Shown: piece by piece, positions 44,494 to 54,898 of the stretch
Layout of the letters: each line of letters begins with the position of its first letter
How positions within the stretch are numbered: position 1 is the first letter of the stretch
Source of the DNA: Conchocele bisecta
Taxonomy: Eukaryota > Mollusca > Bivalvia > Lucinida > Thyasiridae
DNA: 64,000 nt
Direction of reading: 5' to 3'
NCBI GenBank assembly: GCA_029237695.1
Contig: CM055271.1
Span: 33,600,462-33,664,461, forward strand
Position numbers and translations under genes: made by a program
Notes under the pieces: model-generated
What the model saw: the letters and a program-made list of their open reading frames with translations, nothing else
What the model was told of the DNA's origin: nothing
Databases searched by the model: none

Positions 44494-44563
44494 TACAGTA
44501 AACCTCTTTAAATCGGACACCCTGAGAGGTCCCCAGGGTGTCCGGCTTAGAGAGGTTCCACTG
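44494..44563. mobile_element. fam-F minimal hairpin
   Basis: TACAGTAAACCTCTTTAAAT ... GGCTTAGAGAGGTTCCACTG around GAGAGGTCCCC. A further arm (GTGTCCGGTTTAGAGAGG) lies at 44687-44714, so this may be a longer element of about 220 bp. Confidence 0.8.
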
Positions 44564-44930
44564 TAAATCGGGCATTTGTTCATTCTGAGCCAATACTGTG
44601 TGCTATGCGATCATGAACAGACATTATCACCTGGGACAAATAACCAAGAAACTCATCAACAAATATGATCAAAAATGTTCTCATGGTGTCCGGTTTAGAG
44701 AGGTTCCACTGTATAAGTATCAATGAAACGTAGAAGTGCAATGAATTGTTTATTTCATTGTACATGTACATACTTGAATAGCAGAAATAACACACCCGTG
44801 CCCGTCGGCGTCCTTGTAAATAAGTCGTTCGAAGCCCTCACTCGTTGTTTACGCGGAAGCCGACGCACATTCGTGTATTATTTCTCGCTATCCAACACTT
44901 ACAACGGGATATTCCCAATGTATTAAGTAC

Positions 44931-45210
44931 CTGAATGTTACTATTGCTATGAGAGCAATGGCGACCACACCTATAACGGTCAACATAACGGCAACGTCGT
45001 AACTCGCATCCGTCGGCACGTCCGACGGCTGGATACTGCCGGAAACTCTTACTTTAGTTGATGGTATAGCCACCGGCGGGACGTTGGCCGGAATGGCGGA
45101 ATCCGCGAATGTGCTCGGTTCTTTTGTTGTTGTTGTTGTTGTTGTTGTAGATGGCTGATAGGAGAGATCGTATTCACTGGAGTCGTAGTCGTAGGACCCT
45201 AAAGTTCCGT
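44931..45210 (-). CDS. MET-like: Met-like RTK exon 4 (stalk and transmembrane segment)
   Basis: This exon has 280 bases, phase 1 in and phase 2 out. The acceptor is CTGCGTTACAG|AC and the donor is TTCAG|GTACTT. It encodes residues 157-249: an acidic Tyr/Ser-rich start, eight consecutive threonines made by an (ACA)n microsatellite, a Pro/Ser/Thr stalk likely to be O-glycosylated, and a hydrophobic segment of about 21-23 residues (VAVMLTVIGVVAIALIAIV). Arg-Lys follow across the next splice, as expected for a type I membrane protein. The acceptor and the 26 bases around it match, with one mismatch, one arm of a palindrome in intron 5 (about 40795-40850). The microsatellite makes length variation between alleles likely. 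Confidence 0.87.
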
Positions 45211-45317
45211 CTGTAACGCAGGGTGACTTACAACCAGAACGAACAAATAGAACGAACGAATAAAAGGTCATTTCACTGTCAACATAAAACGGGATGATGT
45301 GCATACATCTTATATAC

Positions 45318-45665
45318 AAGGTGTATGATCACGTGGTTACAACAACAACAACAACAAGAACTGGAACTTCCAGAAGCCCCCCGATTCAAAGTACGTATTC
45401 TTTTATTGTGCCCTTATTATGTAACGGATTTTGATGAAATATGGGGCATCGAACGCGTCTTGTGAAGCTGCATTTGGTGGTCCCGGGAGTTCGGCAGATA
45501 CTTATGTCGTTGTTGCGAAGAATCGATTTCCGTTTCTACAGACATGGGAATCGATTCTTCGCAACAACAGACACGGAAATCGATTCTTCGCAACAACGAC
45601 ATAAGTATCTGCCGAACTCCCGGGACCACCAAATGCAGCTCACGAAGACGCGTTTGACATTATTT
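45318..45665 (+). mobile_element. fam-C element
   Basis: Begins AAGGTGTATGATCACGTGGT then (ACAACA)n. The centre is a palindrome around GAATCGATTTCCGT repeated three times in alternating orientation. It lies about 110 bp upstream of exon 4. Confidence 0.75.
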
Positions 45666-45699
45666 ATGAAAAATATTGTAAATTTTGTAAACGTATTTA

Positions 45700-45943
45700 A
45701 CCCTTTGAACCCGAAAGCCCGTTATAGCGGGGTTCCCAAACAGTGCATATCCAGATGAGCCGGCTCGTAACGAGCCGTCTCATCAGGATCTGCACTTTTT
45801 GCAAGTAATTTTCATATTTTTTAGAACAAAAACACCACTTTTTATAAATGGACTAATCTAAAAATCATTCTGTGACGATTGGATTGGTCGGAAAATTAGC
45901 ATATCACAGTCCATTACAGTTACTTAGGGTTGAAAGGGTTAAT
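45700..45943 (-). mobile_element. fam-G element with TTAA duplication
   Basis: Inverted copy. TTAA lies on both sides, and a related sequence at 17440-17672 shows the empty site (GTATTTAATGAAATT read on the minus strand). Confidence 0.85.
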
Positions 45944-45989
45944 GAAATTACGCAGATGTCCGAAGGTACAAAATCACATGGCGTGTCTC

Positions 45990-46245
45990 ATCTGTGGCCG
46001 CGACTGGAGGAACGGCGCTTATGGCTTTTGCAGCCAGTGTAGAGCCAAATCAGCCTGTGAATCCGCACTGCCTGCTCAGGATCTGCACTGTTCGCCATTC
46101 CATCTCTGAAACACCCGCCGTGCTTCCAAAAAGCAATATTTATCATTGGCAGGATAACTTTTTGTGCGGGATTTCAAGTTGATCAGGAGCTACATTGGTC
46201 ACAAATCCCATAAGCCTCATTTATCCAATCACAACCACATTTAAG
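45990..46245. mobile_element. fam-R element
   Basis: GTGGCCGCGACTGGAGGAAC to ATCCAATCACAACCACATT. Confidence 0.7.
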
Positions 46246-46399
46246 CTCCAGTAATATTTATAGCACATTATTGTCGACAATAGTAGGGCCGAGGCTATAG
46301 AATAAATCAACATCGTCATGTCCCCCCATATAGTTTAAATGATTTGCCCACTTCAACCGTGTTTACGTCGCGTGACCAAAAGGTTTTGTTTGTTCATTT

Positions 46400-47266
46400 A
46401 AAGGTACATGCATAAGGAGCCCCGCATGGGACATGGATTTTTGTATTAATTCGTTCCCACGAAATAACAATTCGTTCCCTCAATTTAACAATTCGTTCCC
46501 TCGAATTAACAATTCGTTCCCTTAATTTAACAATTAGTTCCCTCGAATTAACAATTCGTTCCCACGATATAACAATTCGTTCCCACGAATTAACGATTCG
46601 TTCCCGTAGGAACGAATCGTTATTTCGTGGGAACGAATTGTTAAATTGAGGGAACGAATTATTATTTCGTGGGAACGAATTGTTAAATTGAGGGAACGAA
46701 TTGTTATTTCGTGATAACGAATTGTTATTTCGTGGGATGGGAACGAATTGTTATTTCGTGGGAACGAATTAATAAAAATAAAGAATAATACGTCCCATGC
46801 GGGGCTCTGTACATGCACACTCAGTAAGTTATACTATAGAGAGACAGATAGTTGTGTATCTTCTGTAGATATGACATTTTCTAACAAAATAAACATTCCC
46901 TCACCATTAGCCCACGTATTGATTGGCATTATTATACATTTTATAGCAGACGTAAATTTCCACACTGATATCAGGAACGATAACCGTGTTTCATTAAAAT
47001 GTTAAGTAAGGGACATTACTATTTATTCTCTGTATTTACTTTGTGATGCAATTAAAAAAGATCATGCCTCATTTGCATATGAAAATTGCCTGATACCACC
47101 ATGACCACCGCTCGTCACTATCAGTAAAGTAAATCTTACTAAATGATTATATCTGTATAGCGGGCACTTGCACTTTTTAGAACTGGTGGAATAATGACAC
47201 AATTATACACTTATTTAATTTCTATAAAGAACAGTTTGTGCCTACTGAGTGGGCATGTACCTTTAA
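46400..47266 (+). mobile_element. fam-B element with a fam-D insert in its terminal repeat
   Basis: The left terminal repeat AAAGGTACATGCA is cut by fam-D (46413-46808) and then continues ACACTCAG. The right end is GGCATGTACCTTTAA at 47266. Confidence 0.8.
46413..46808. mobile_element. fam-D mirrored tandem-unit element
   Basis: A 9-bp direct repeat GTACATGCA flanks it (46404-46412 and 46809-46817). The ends are GAGCCCCGCATGGGAC inverted. The inside is built of units of about 21 bp around AATTCGTTCCCACGAA in one arm and the inverted form in the other, making one long imperfect hairpin. Confidence 0.8.
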
Positions 47267-47338
47267 ATGCTACACACATTCTGAAAACTGGAGTTAAAAC
47301 GACCCAACATGCTTCTCGAGTGGAATCTGCCAGTAATG

Positions 47339-47490
47339 GATCGGTAGCCGATTTCATCAAAATCGCTTCCACTTATCTTGTGTAGTATACTTTAAGGGAG
47401 CAATTTTCAATAGTATGCATACATCATTTATTTTTATTTAATGAAATAAAATAGTTTCCAAGCAAAACAAACAGCTGTGATGATGTAATA
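47339..47490. mobile_element. fam-O element, right end lost
   Basis: Begins GGTAGCCGATTTCATCAAAA; fades after an AGCTGTGATGATGTAAT remnant. Confidence 0.6.
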
Positions 47491-47591
47491 AATATATATT
47501 CAGTGTCCGGTTTAGAGATGTTCCACTGTAAATCAGACATATGACTCTGCCAATGTATGCGGCTGAGCTTTGTGAACTTGAACAGCCATTA

Positions 47592-47872
47592 CAGGGGCGG
47601 ATCCAGCATTTTGGGAACGGGGGGGGGGGGGGTTGGGGGGGAGGGTGGGGGGGTTGTCTAGTTGCGAAGGTAACTCGTAATCTACTCCCGTAATTTCAAG
47701 AGTTACCGTTCGCAACTAGAGGGTTGTCCTATTTTTGAGCTCTTCGAAATGCACTTTCCTGTGTTTTACGGCATTTAAATTCAGACTCCAACTGGTTGTA
47801 AACTGTGATATATGTAAACCCCGGACCCCCCACCCCCTCCCCCCGTCCAGATCCGCCCCTGCATTATCATTA
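47592..47872. mobile_element. fam-Q element
   Basis: AGGGGCGGATCCAGCATTTT to CCAGATCCGCCCCTGC, with an inner inverted GTTGCGAAGGTAACTC. Confidence 0.75.
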
Positions 47873-48023
47873 TAAAATTAAGAATACACAGAATGTCTGC
47901 ATGTCCGGTTTAGAGAGGTGCTGTTGTCTATATAATAATTCTGCATCAATTTAAAATCGTCAAATGTAAACAGATGTTCATTCTAAATCAAATGATGCAT
48001 TTCGGTACAAATCAATAATACTT

Positions 48024-48275
48024 AACCCTTTCACCCCTAAGTAACTGTAGTGGACTTTTATATGTTAATTTCCGAACCAATCCAATCGTCACAAAATTAT
48101 TTTTAGACTAGTCCATTTATGAAAAGGGGGTGTTTTTGATCTCAAAAGAAAATCTGAAAGTTACTTGCCAAAAGTGCGGATCCTGATGAGACGGCTCGTC
48201 ACGAGCCGGCTCTTCTGGATCTACACTATTTGCCAATACCACTATACAGGCAAGTGGTGTTGAAAGCGTTACTAT
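48024..48275 (+). mobile_element. fam-G element
   Basis: Left end TTAACCCTTTCACCCCTAAG and the palindrome ACGGCTCGTCACGAGCCGG; the right end is decayed (GTGTTGAAAGCGTTA). Confidence 0.7.
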
Positions 48276-48339
48276 ATGTAGATAAATGTGCTTGGCAATT
48301 ATGCTGAAATTGAAATAAAACTGTTTCTGTGACTTGAAT

Positions 48340-48516
48340 ACGATGGCACAGAGGGGACATGGAGATATGTTTTACTATTGCGTGCGCATGCGATAGCTAT
48401 AATAAATTATAATAAATAATAAACGCGATAGCTATTGCGTGCGCACGTGATAGCTATTGCGCGTGCGCACGCAAAAGTAAAAAACATTTGTATGTCCCCT
48501 CTGTGCCACCGTACTT
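48340..48516. mobile_element. fam-N palindrome
   Basis: GGCACAGAGGGGACATGG and inverse with GCGTGCGCACGCAAAAG. Ends about 38 bp from the exon 3 donor. Confidence 0.75.
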
Positions 48517-48552
48517 GAAACATTGTTGTAGTACTATTTAGTGTTGTCTAAC

Positions 48553-48616
48553 CTTCAGCTCCATCGTCAAGTATCACGTGACCCGGATTGTAAACGAGAT
48601 TCTGTCCGATTTTCAC
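48553..48616 (-). CDS. MET-like: Met-like RTK exon 3 (end of IPT-like region)
   Basis: This is a short exon of 64 bases: 21 codons plus one base (phase 0 in, phase 1 out). The acceptor is GTTTTACAG and the donor is GAAG|GTTAGA, a weaker match than the others. It encodes residues 136-156 (VKIGQNLVYNPG and on to LDDGAE) and splits an Asp codon with exon 4. A conserved NPG turn and beta-strand-like spacing suit the last strands of an IPT domain. Its small size and weak donor make it a candidate for regulated skipping. Skipping it would shift the frame, because 64 is not a multiple of three. Confidence 0.65.
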
Positions 48617-48732
48617 CTGTAAAACACCAGAAAAAAATATTGATCTGGCGAGGCAAGAAAGCGTTTGTGTTTTCCGAGGTTTGCCGAGCAATTCCCACAG
48701 CTTCCCTGCCAAACTTGATAAACTTGATATTA

Positions 48733-48920
48733 ACCCTTACAATGCTGAATTAAATGCTGTCGTCTGCTGTCTACTTTCCATTTTACTCATCAGAAACATG
48801 GTTTGACAGCACTTTGGGAAATGATTCTAAAATGCTATCAAACTAGTATGTTTTTATGGAGATTTAAACATTTAAAACAACAACAGACGACAATTTTCGT
48901 GTCCCGCATTTTAATGGTTA
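48733..48920. mobile_element. fam-V element, worn
   Basis: GTCGTCTGCTGTCTACTTT at the left and CAACAGACGACAATTTT at the right; the centre is partly deleted. Confidence 0.65.
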
Positions 48921-49139
48921 AAGGCACTGTATCACAGCTGATGTTTCGCATATCGCCGAGGCATTTGATGTGGATTTTCCCTTCACACATTGCAAAGGAC
49001 ATATGCCAATCAGTTGCAGCATTTCATTTGATGAAATTCCAAAAAGCATGCGTCAAGTGCATACAATCAGAAACTATTATTAAGGGAGACAGGATTTACA
49101 GAATACGGGCCCAGAGTCATTACTACTATACTCTACCGT
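48921..49139. other. RTK intron 2: nothing recognised
   Basis: Open on the plus strand as part of a 126-codon frame that begins inside fam-V; no domain. Confidence 0.4.
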
Positions 49140-49310
49140 ATATCCTTGCCCGGCCTACTGTAAATAAAGAAAGAAATAAATAAACAGAAATAAATAAATA
49201 TTAAAAATAAATAAACAAACAGAAATAAATAAACAGAAATATTAAAAATAAATAAATAAACAAACAGAAATAAACAAATATCAAAAATAAATAAATAAAC
49301 CGAAAACTAG
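49140..49310 (+). repeat. AAATAAAT low-complexity tract
   Basis: Repeated AATAAATAAACAAACAGA words. Confidence 0.85.
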
Positions 49311-50394
49311 TTTTTAACTGCGAGCTTCTCGTAGCTTATGTAGCCGGTTCTCAAAATACAATCAGATATCACGGCGCTATTTTTTCTTGTGGCGCGTATG
49401 TATACATCTTGTATCTAGGTTATTGCTAACGACTCGTTTTATGCTATTTTACATTTCACATTTATTAGAATGTATATATTTGGTACATAATTAATTGAAG
49501 AAAAACCAATGGAACCTAGGATTAGCCGTTCATTTTCCACAAATAAAACTGACTATTTTTGTTGCGCATTAATGGTGTGTAAACCCGAAACACACCTGTC
49601 TGGCATCTGTCTCAATGTTTTCATTCACAACTACGGCGTGTACAAATTTGCATAAAACAACACTATAACCACAGGTGTTTGAAGAGTGAATCCGGATATG
49701 GAATTACCACCCTTATCGCATCGCCGTATTTCGCTGATATTGATTTCGAAAATCAATCATATTTTCCTTAAATGATGTAGAAAATTGATAAAAATATACT
49801 GTTGCCATCATTTGAACCGTGTCGTCTAGATGGTTCACTCATTTGAACCGTCGCGTCGGCATGTTTCGAATGAGTGGTAATAGCGTACACTTTCACTTAC
49901 AATAATTGAGCCCGGATATGGAATTACCACCATTATCGCATCGCCGTATTTCGCCGATATTGATTTCGAAAATCAGTCATATTTTCCTTAAATGATGTCG
50001 AAAATTGATACAAATTTCAGGTCTCATGCGGATATGTATGTAATGCATAAAAAACAAATGCTAAGCCTTACTGGATTCTTCCCGTTTCTAAACAGCTCCT
50101 TCCCCTCTCCACATACAACATATGTCGAGTTTTATACAGTTTCCCATAACACCATTTACTACAATTACTCTATTTGAAATATTTAAAGGAGAATATACTA
50201 AAACACTGTTTACAATCCATTTCAGTTGGGCTCGCAGCTCAGTACTTTGATACTGATGTGTCTTTGTTTGCCAAATGACGTCAGTGTAATGACAGTCTGC
50301 GTTCCTTTCACAACGAAAACAATGTTTTACTTTTTCTTAGCGGAAACCGTTATCCGTCTCAATTACCAGTTTAATTTGATATCACTTTTATCAG
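49311..50394. other. RTK intron 2: direct duplication of about 110 bp
   Basis: CCGGATATGGAATTACCACC with the following 90 bp occurs at 49692 and again at 49913. A worn fam-J copy lies between. Otherwise nothing. Confidence 0.6.
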
Positions 50395-50574
50395 ACTCGT
50401 CTAGTAAACGGTAGGAATTTCTCGGCGACCCTCGGAATTCCTACGCGTTTCCTACCCGTGCCTGATAAACTTTATATCAAAAGACACTACTGTCTGTTCC
50501 ACGTTTTTCTGCCGACGAACTTTTTAATTTAAATATTTAATTGTAAATACTGTTTCATCAATAACAAAAAGTCA

Positions 50575-50860
50575 CGGTCCCAAATTCTTTTTTATTAGAT
50601 GAAATTACATCAAATACGGATTTTATTGCGAAAACAATCTGAATTTAACATGGGGCAAACAAACGAAAATAATTGGAAATGGACCTGGCTAGATAGCTTG
50701 GAAATGATGTAACTATGAAAAAAAAGTTATATTTTGAAAATCGTTCCATAAATTCAAAATTATTTTTACAAATCTATTTTTAGATCCCATGTTAAATTCC
50801 TATAGAAAATTGTTTTTTTTTCGCAATAAAATAAATATTTGATGGAATTCCATAGACTGG
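50575..50860 (-). mobile_element. Old degraded fam-A fragment
   Basis: Shares GATTTTATTGCGAAAACAA, the CCCATGTTAAATTCC motif and overall order with fam-A, with many changes. Its orientation is not firmly fixed. Confidence 0.5.
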
Positions 50861-50879
50861 CCAAAAACAGTCCATCACA

Positions 50880-50990
50880 ATATTTGAACATTGTGTTTCA
50901 AGTCAATCAGATTGATTGGCTGAGCCTGAGCTGTGGTACAGCTTAGGCTCAGTCAATCAAACTGCTTGATTGCGAGTTCAGATTACCGAT
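50880..50990. mobile_element. fam-M palindrome
   Basis: GATTGGCTGAGCCTGAGCTG and inverse. Confidence 0.75.
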
Positions 50991-51106
50991 AGATGTTCAG
51001 AAATGTTGACATCATAACAAGTTTAACGCCGGCTGTTGTGTAATTTGGATTTAGTGCAATATGCCGGCCATCATGGAATTTGTTTTCAATTCGTCTAGGA
51101 TATCAG

Positions 51107-51266
51107 GGGCGGATCCAGCAACTCTTGCAATTTACGGGAGTACGGGATTGTACGGGAGTAATTGCAAGAGTTACTTTTCGCAACTAGGGGGTTGTCCTAT
51201 TTTTTAGCTCCTCGAAATGCACTTTCCTGTGTTTTACGGCATTTAAATTCAGACTCCAACTGGGCG
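51107..51266. mobile_element. fam-Q element, cut by fam-D
   Basis: AGGGGCGGATCCAGCAACTC start and the AAATTCAGACTCCAACTGG interior; the right end is replaced by fam-D. Confidence 0.7.
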
Positions 51267-51455
51267 CCAAAACAATTCGCGAGGACGGATTGTTAAATTG
51301 AAGGAACGAATTGTTAATTCGAGGGAACGAATTGTTATTTCGTGGGAATGAATTGTTAAATTGAGGGACCGAATTGTTATTTCGTGGGAACGAATTGTTA
51401 TTTCGTGCCAACGAATTAATAAAAAAGAATTCTATGTCCCCTGCGGGGCTCCGTA
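51267..51455. mobile_element. fam-D element, right arm only
   Basis: Array of inverted units and a right end GCGGGGCTCCGTA, about 28 bp from the exon 2 donor. The left arm is lost next to a fam-Q piece. Confidence 0.75.
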
Positions 51456-51482
51456 GGGCTCAATGCGTGTCCATTCACTTAC

Positions 51483-51632
51483 TGTGACTAGACGTTCCAG
51501 TTGTGTGTCTTCCAGTGGCAAATCTAGCAAACAGTAGACTTTCGATGTGGTTACCATGGTAACCAGGCACTCTATAAATCTCCATATTGTTACTTTTATT
51601 TCCGAACTGTCAACATGGTCAAATCCAGAGCC
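51483..51632 (-). CDS. MET-like: Met-like RTK exon 2 (IPT-like domain)
   Basis: This exon has exactly 50 codons in phase 0/0. The acceptor is TTTATTACAG and the donor is ACA|GTAAGT. It encodes residues 86-135, beginning GSGFDHVDSSEIKVTIW, a pattern typical of IPT/TIG immunoglobulin-like folds (GxxF followed by alternating hydrophobic strands). This part of Met-family receptors forms the stalk between the ligand-binding Sema region and the membrane. It has two cysteines (ECL, YCL). A fam-D hairpin element ends about 28 bp beyond its donor. Frame and phase continuity with exons 1 and 3 make it a secure exon; the IPT call is by pattern only. Confidence 0.78.
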
Positions 51633-51743
51633 CTGTAATAAAGAATGTAGTTGCGGTACGGGAGTAGATTGCAAGACTTACTCTTCGCGACTATACAGAA
51701 TGCTGCCTGAAATGACGATAGTTTTCTGGTTATTACTGGTAAT

Positions 51744-51995
51744 GTGAGTAAATGTTGTCGTGACTGGAGAAATTGGGCCTATGGGATTTGTAACCAGTGT
51801 AATTCCGATCAAATAGCACACTCCTGTAGCCTGACAACGGTCTATATTGCTTGGTAGAAGCATGGCGGGTGTTTCATTGGTGGAATGGCGAATTGTGCAG
51901 ATCCTTATCAGACTGTGCGGATGCACATGCTGATCTGGATCTACATTGGTCGTAAAACGCATAAGCCCAATTTCTCCAGTCACAGCTACAGTTGA
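51744..51995. mobile_element. fam-R element
   Basis: GTTGTCGTGACTGGAGAAAT to TTTCTCCAGTCACAGCTACA. Confidence 0.75.
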
Positions 51996-52091
51996 TAATA
52001 TTAAAGTGTTGAAAACTGCATGTGAACATAGCACGTCGTAAATTGCACCATATGAGAAACATTATAACATTGTACAGTGAAAGCTCTCAAA

Positions 52092-52507
52092 AGCGGCCCT
52101 CACATATCAGCCGGCGTCCGCGCGATTTTTATAATCGTATGAGTCGACGGGAGATTTAGAGCCCGTGGATGAATCGGGCGAATTTCATGTCTGCGACGTG
52201 TGCCCTCACATATTAGACGGGGCCGGGGCGGTGCACTTTGAACATTGTATCGCAGTGGAGACAGTGCACCCGCTAGGGCGTCTGCCGGACGCCGCTACAT
52301 AATCTGGCGGGCGCAGGCTGATCAAACAACAGATCAGTAGGCGTCCTGGTGGAATCCGTGACGGGGGCGTGAGGCTATCGTAGGGTTGCCGTGAAGGGCC
52401 CGTGAAAATCCCACGGCGCCCGGCGGATTACTTTCCAATAATTTACGTCAAAATCTTCATGCGGCCGCCAGATCACTGGTCGGTTTCCGGCAGGCCGCCG
52501 GGCGAAC
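52092..52507. other. GC-rich island of unknown origin
   Basis: About 415 bp is much richer in G+C and CpG than its neighbours. It shows two CCCTCACATAT words about 120 bp apart and no open frame of note. It sits between fam-F-like borders (CAGTGAAAGCTCTCAAAAGC on the left, GAACAGACATTATCACC on the right). Confidence 0.6.
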
Positions 52508-52956
52508 AGACATTATCACCCGAGATAAATTACCAAGAAACTCATCAAAAATAACATCGCATGACTTGTGTTTTCTTTGTGGCCGGTTTAGAGGGTTTGA
52601 CTGTAAATCAGACATTTGATCATTCTGAGCCATAGTTGTGTGCTATGCGAGCACGAACAGACATTATCACCCGAGATAAATTACCAAGAAACTCATCAAA
52701 CATAGGATCGCATGTGTTTTCTTGGTGTCCAGTTTAGAGGGGTTTCACTGTATCGTCATTGTCATTTCTGCAATGCCATTTCTACGGCAGTTTAAAAATA
52801 ACATGCACAACGTATTTCGTTCCCACGACATAACATCTCGTTGCCGCGAGATAGGATCTCATTCCCGCGAGTTAGCCATGTTGTTCTCACGGCATAGCAT
52901 CTCGTTTCCACGACATAGGATCTCATTTCCACGAGATAGTCAGCAAATCAAAAGGT

Positions 52957-53027
52957 ACAGTGAAACCTCTATAAACCGGACACCCTGGGGACATCCCAGG
53001 GTGTCCCGTTTAGAGAGGTTTCACTGT
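52957..53027. mobile_element. fam-F minimal hairpin
   Basis: ACAGTGAAACCTCTATAAAC and its inverse with loop GGGGACATCCC, nested in the fam-E element. Confidence 0.8.
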
Positions 53028-53189
53028 GAAACTCGTATATAACTACTTCAAGACACGCGTAGGTGCTTTGTAATCGTGAACATACATTATACTCGGGGAT
53101 AAATGACAACGAAGCATATCAAACTTCAGTACAACTTACTGTCCAGTTTACAGGGGTTCAACTGTAACACCATTATCATTGCAGATGGT

Positions 53190-53460
53190 CTAGTAATGTC
53201 AGCTATTCTATTTGTCTATTTGTCAACTATTCTATTTGTCAATTTGTCAGCTACATGTATTCTATTTGTCTATTTGTCACCTATTCTATTTGTCTATTTG
53301 TCAGCTATTATATTTGTCTATTTGTCAGCTATTCTATTTGTCTATTTTTCTATTTGTCAGCTATTATATTTGTCTATTTGTCGGCTATTATATTTGTCTA
53401 TTTGTCTATTTGTCTATTTGTCAGCTATTCTATTTGTCTATTTGTCAGCTATTATATGAG
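53190..53460 (+). repeat. CTATTTGTC minisatellite
   Basis: Tandem CTATTTGTCAGCTATT / CTATTTGTCTATTTGT units. Overlapping frames give hydrophobic ILFVYLSA-type peptides, an artefact of the repeat. Confidence 0.85.
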
Positions 53461-54089
53461 TATGCTATCCAGTGGGTACGAGATTCGAACAAGATGATAT
53501 GTCGTGTGAACGAGATAAGTAACTAGTTGGAGCGAGATGCTATCTCGTGGCAATGAGATGCTATGACGTGGAAAAGAGATGCTATGTCGTGGGAACGAGA
53601 TGTTACGTCAAGGAGCGAGATGCTAATTCGTGGGAACGAGATTCTATCTCGTGGGGTGCTATGTCGTGGGAACGGGAGAGTCATGGTATGGGAATGAGAT
53701 GCTATATCGTTGGAACGAAATGCATAGTCGTGGGAACGACAGAGTAGTCATGGCAACGAGATGATATGTCATAGGAGCGAGATGCTATGTCGCGGGAATG
53801 AGATGCTATCTCGTGTGAGCGAGATGCCATGCCGTGTGAACGAGATGTTATGTCGTGGGAACGGGATGCTATCTCATCAGAACGTAATAGCGAACTCGTG
53901 CACATATCCCTTTTAAGCTGTCGTACATTGCATATATGGACTGTGATATTTTGCATACATTTACATAATTTATTCAGATATTTAAATTCGACTTGGTTGG
54001 TATTTTTTGATGGTATTGCATCCGCAGGCGCTGGACGTATTCTGTCAATTTTAACATGATTATTTGACGAGTAAACTTTATACATGTAG

Positions 54090-54395
54090 AACGCCATATC
54101 TACATAAACTCAAATAATTAATGCCAGCTGTAAATAATTAATGCTAGTTCTGACTATGTAAAGCTATCAATAATTATTTCAGTTTACAGGTATGTAGATT
54201 TGGCGTTGAACTCCTGGAACGCTGTATCTACATAAACTCAACTAATTATTGCTAGCTCTAAATATTGAGAGCTAGCTCCAAATCATTTGAAGAGCTCTCT
54301 AAATCAATTGGAGCTCGCTCTAAATATTTAATGCTATCTCTAATTATTTAGAGCTAGCGATAATTATTTGAGTTAATGTAGATTCGGCGTTCCAT
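54090..54395. mobile_element. Palindromic element of GCTAGCTCTAAATA words
   Basis: ACGCCATATCTACATAAACT and AATGTAGATTCGGCGTT ends; the interior is inverted AGCTCTAAATATTTA words. A partial copy of the left end is repeated at 54220. Confidence 0.65.
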
Positions 54396-54402
54396 AGGAT
54401 TA

Positions 54403-54898
54403 TACGGAGCGCCGCAGGGGACATGGATTTTTTTTATTAATTGGTTCCCACGAAATAACAATTCGTTCCCTCAATTTAGCAATTCGTTCCCTCAAATTAA
54501 CAATTCGTTCCCACGATATAACAATACGTTCCCACGAATTAACAATTCGTTCCCACGAATAACAATTCGTTCCCTCGAATTGACAATTTGTTCCCTCAAT
54601 TTAACAATTCGTTCCCTCGAATTAACAATTAACAATTCGTTCCCACGAAATAACAATTCGTTCCCACGAACTGTTAATTGTTAATTCGAGGGAACGAATT
54701 GGTATCTCGCGGGAACAATTATTAAATTGAGGAAACGAATTGTTAATTCGTGGGAACGAATTGTTAATTCGTGGGATCGAATTGTTAAATTGAGGGAACA
54801 AATTGTTATTTCGTGGGAACGAATTGCTATTTCGTAGGAACGAATTGTTATTTCGTGGGAAGTAATTACTAAAAAAACAATTCTACGTCCCCTGCGTA
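54403..54898. mobile_element. fam-D element
   Basis: Left end TACGGAGCGCCGC. Mirrored arrays of the AATTCGTTCCC unit turn near 54668. It ends about 60 bp from the exon 1 donor. Confidence 0.8.

Larger units (their letters stand above)
52806..53895. mobile_element. fam-E element with nested inserts
   Basis: Left arm 52806-52945 and right arm about 53465-53895 carry the TCTCGTTCCCACGAC unit and its inverse. Between them lie a fam-F hairpin (52957-53027) and a CTATTTGTC minisatellite. Confidence 0.7.

Noticed and set aside
53103..53526. Hydrophobic frames rich in FVYLSAI, like a membrane protein
   Set aside because: They come from the CTATTTGTC minisatellite; all three frames give similar strings.
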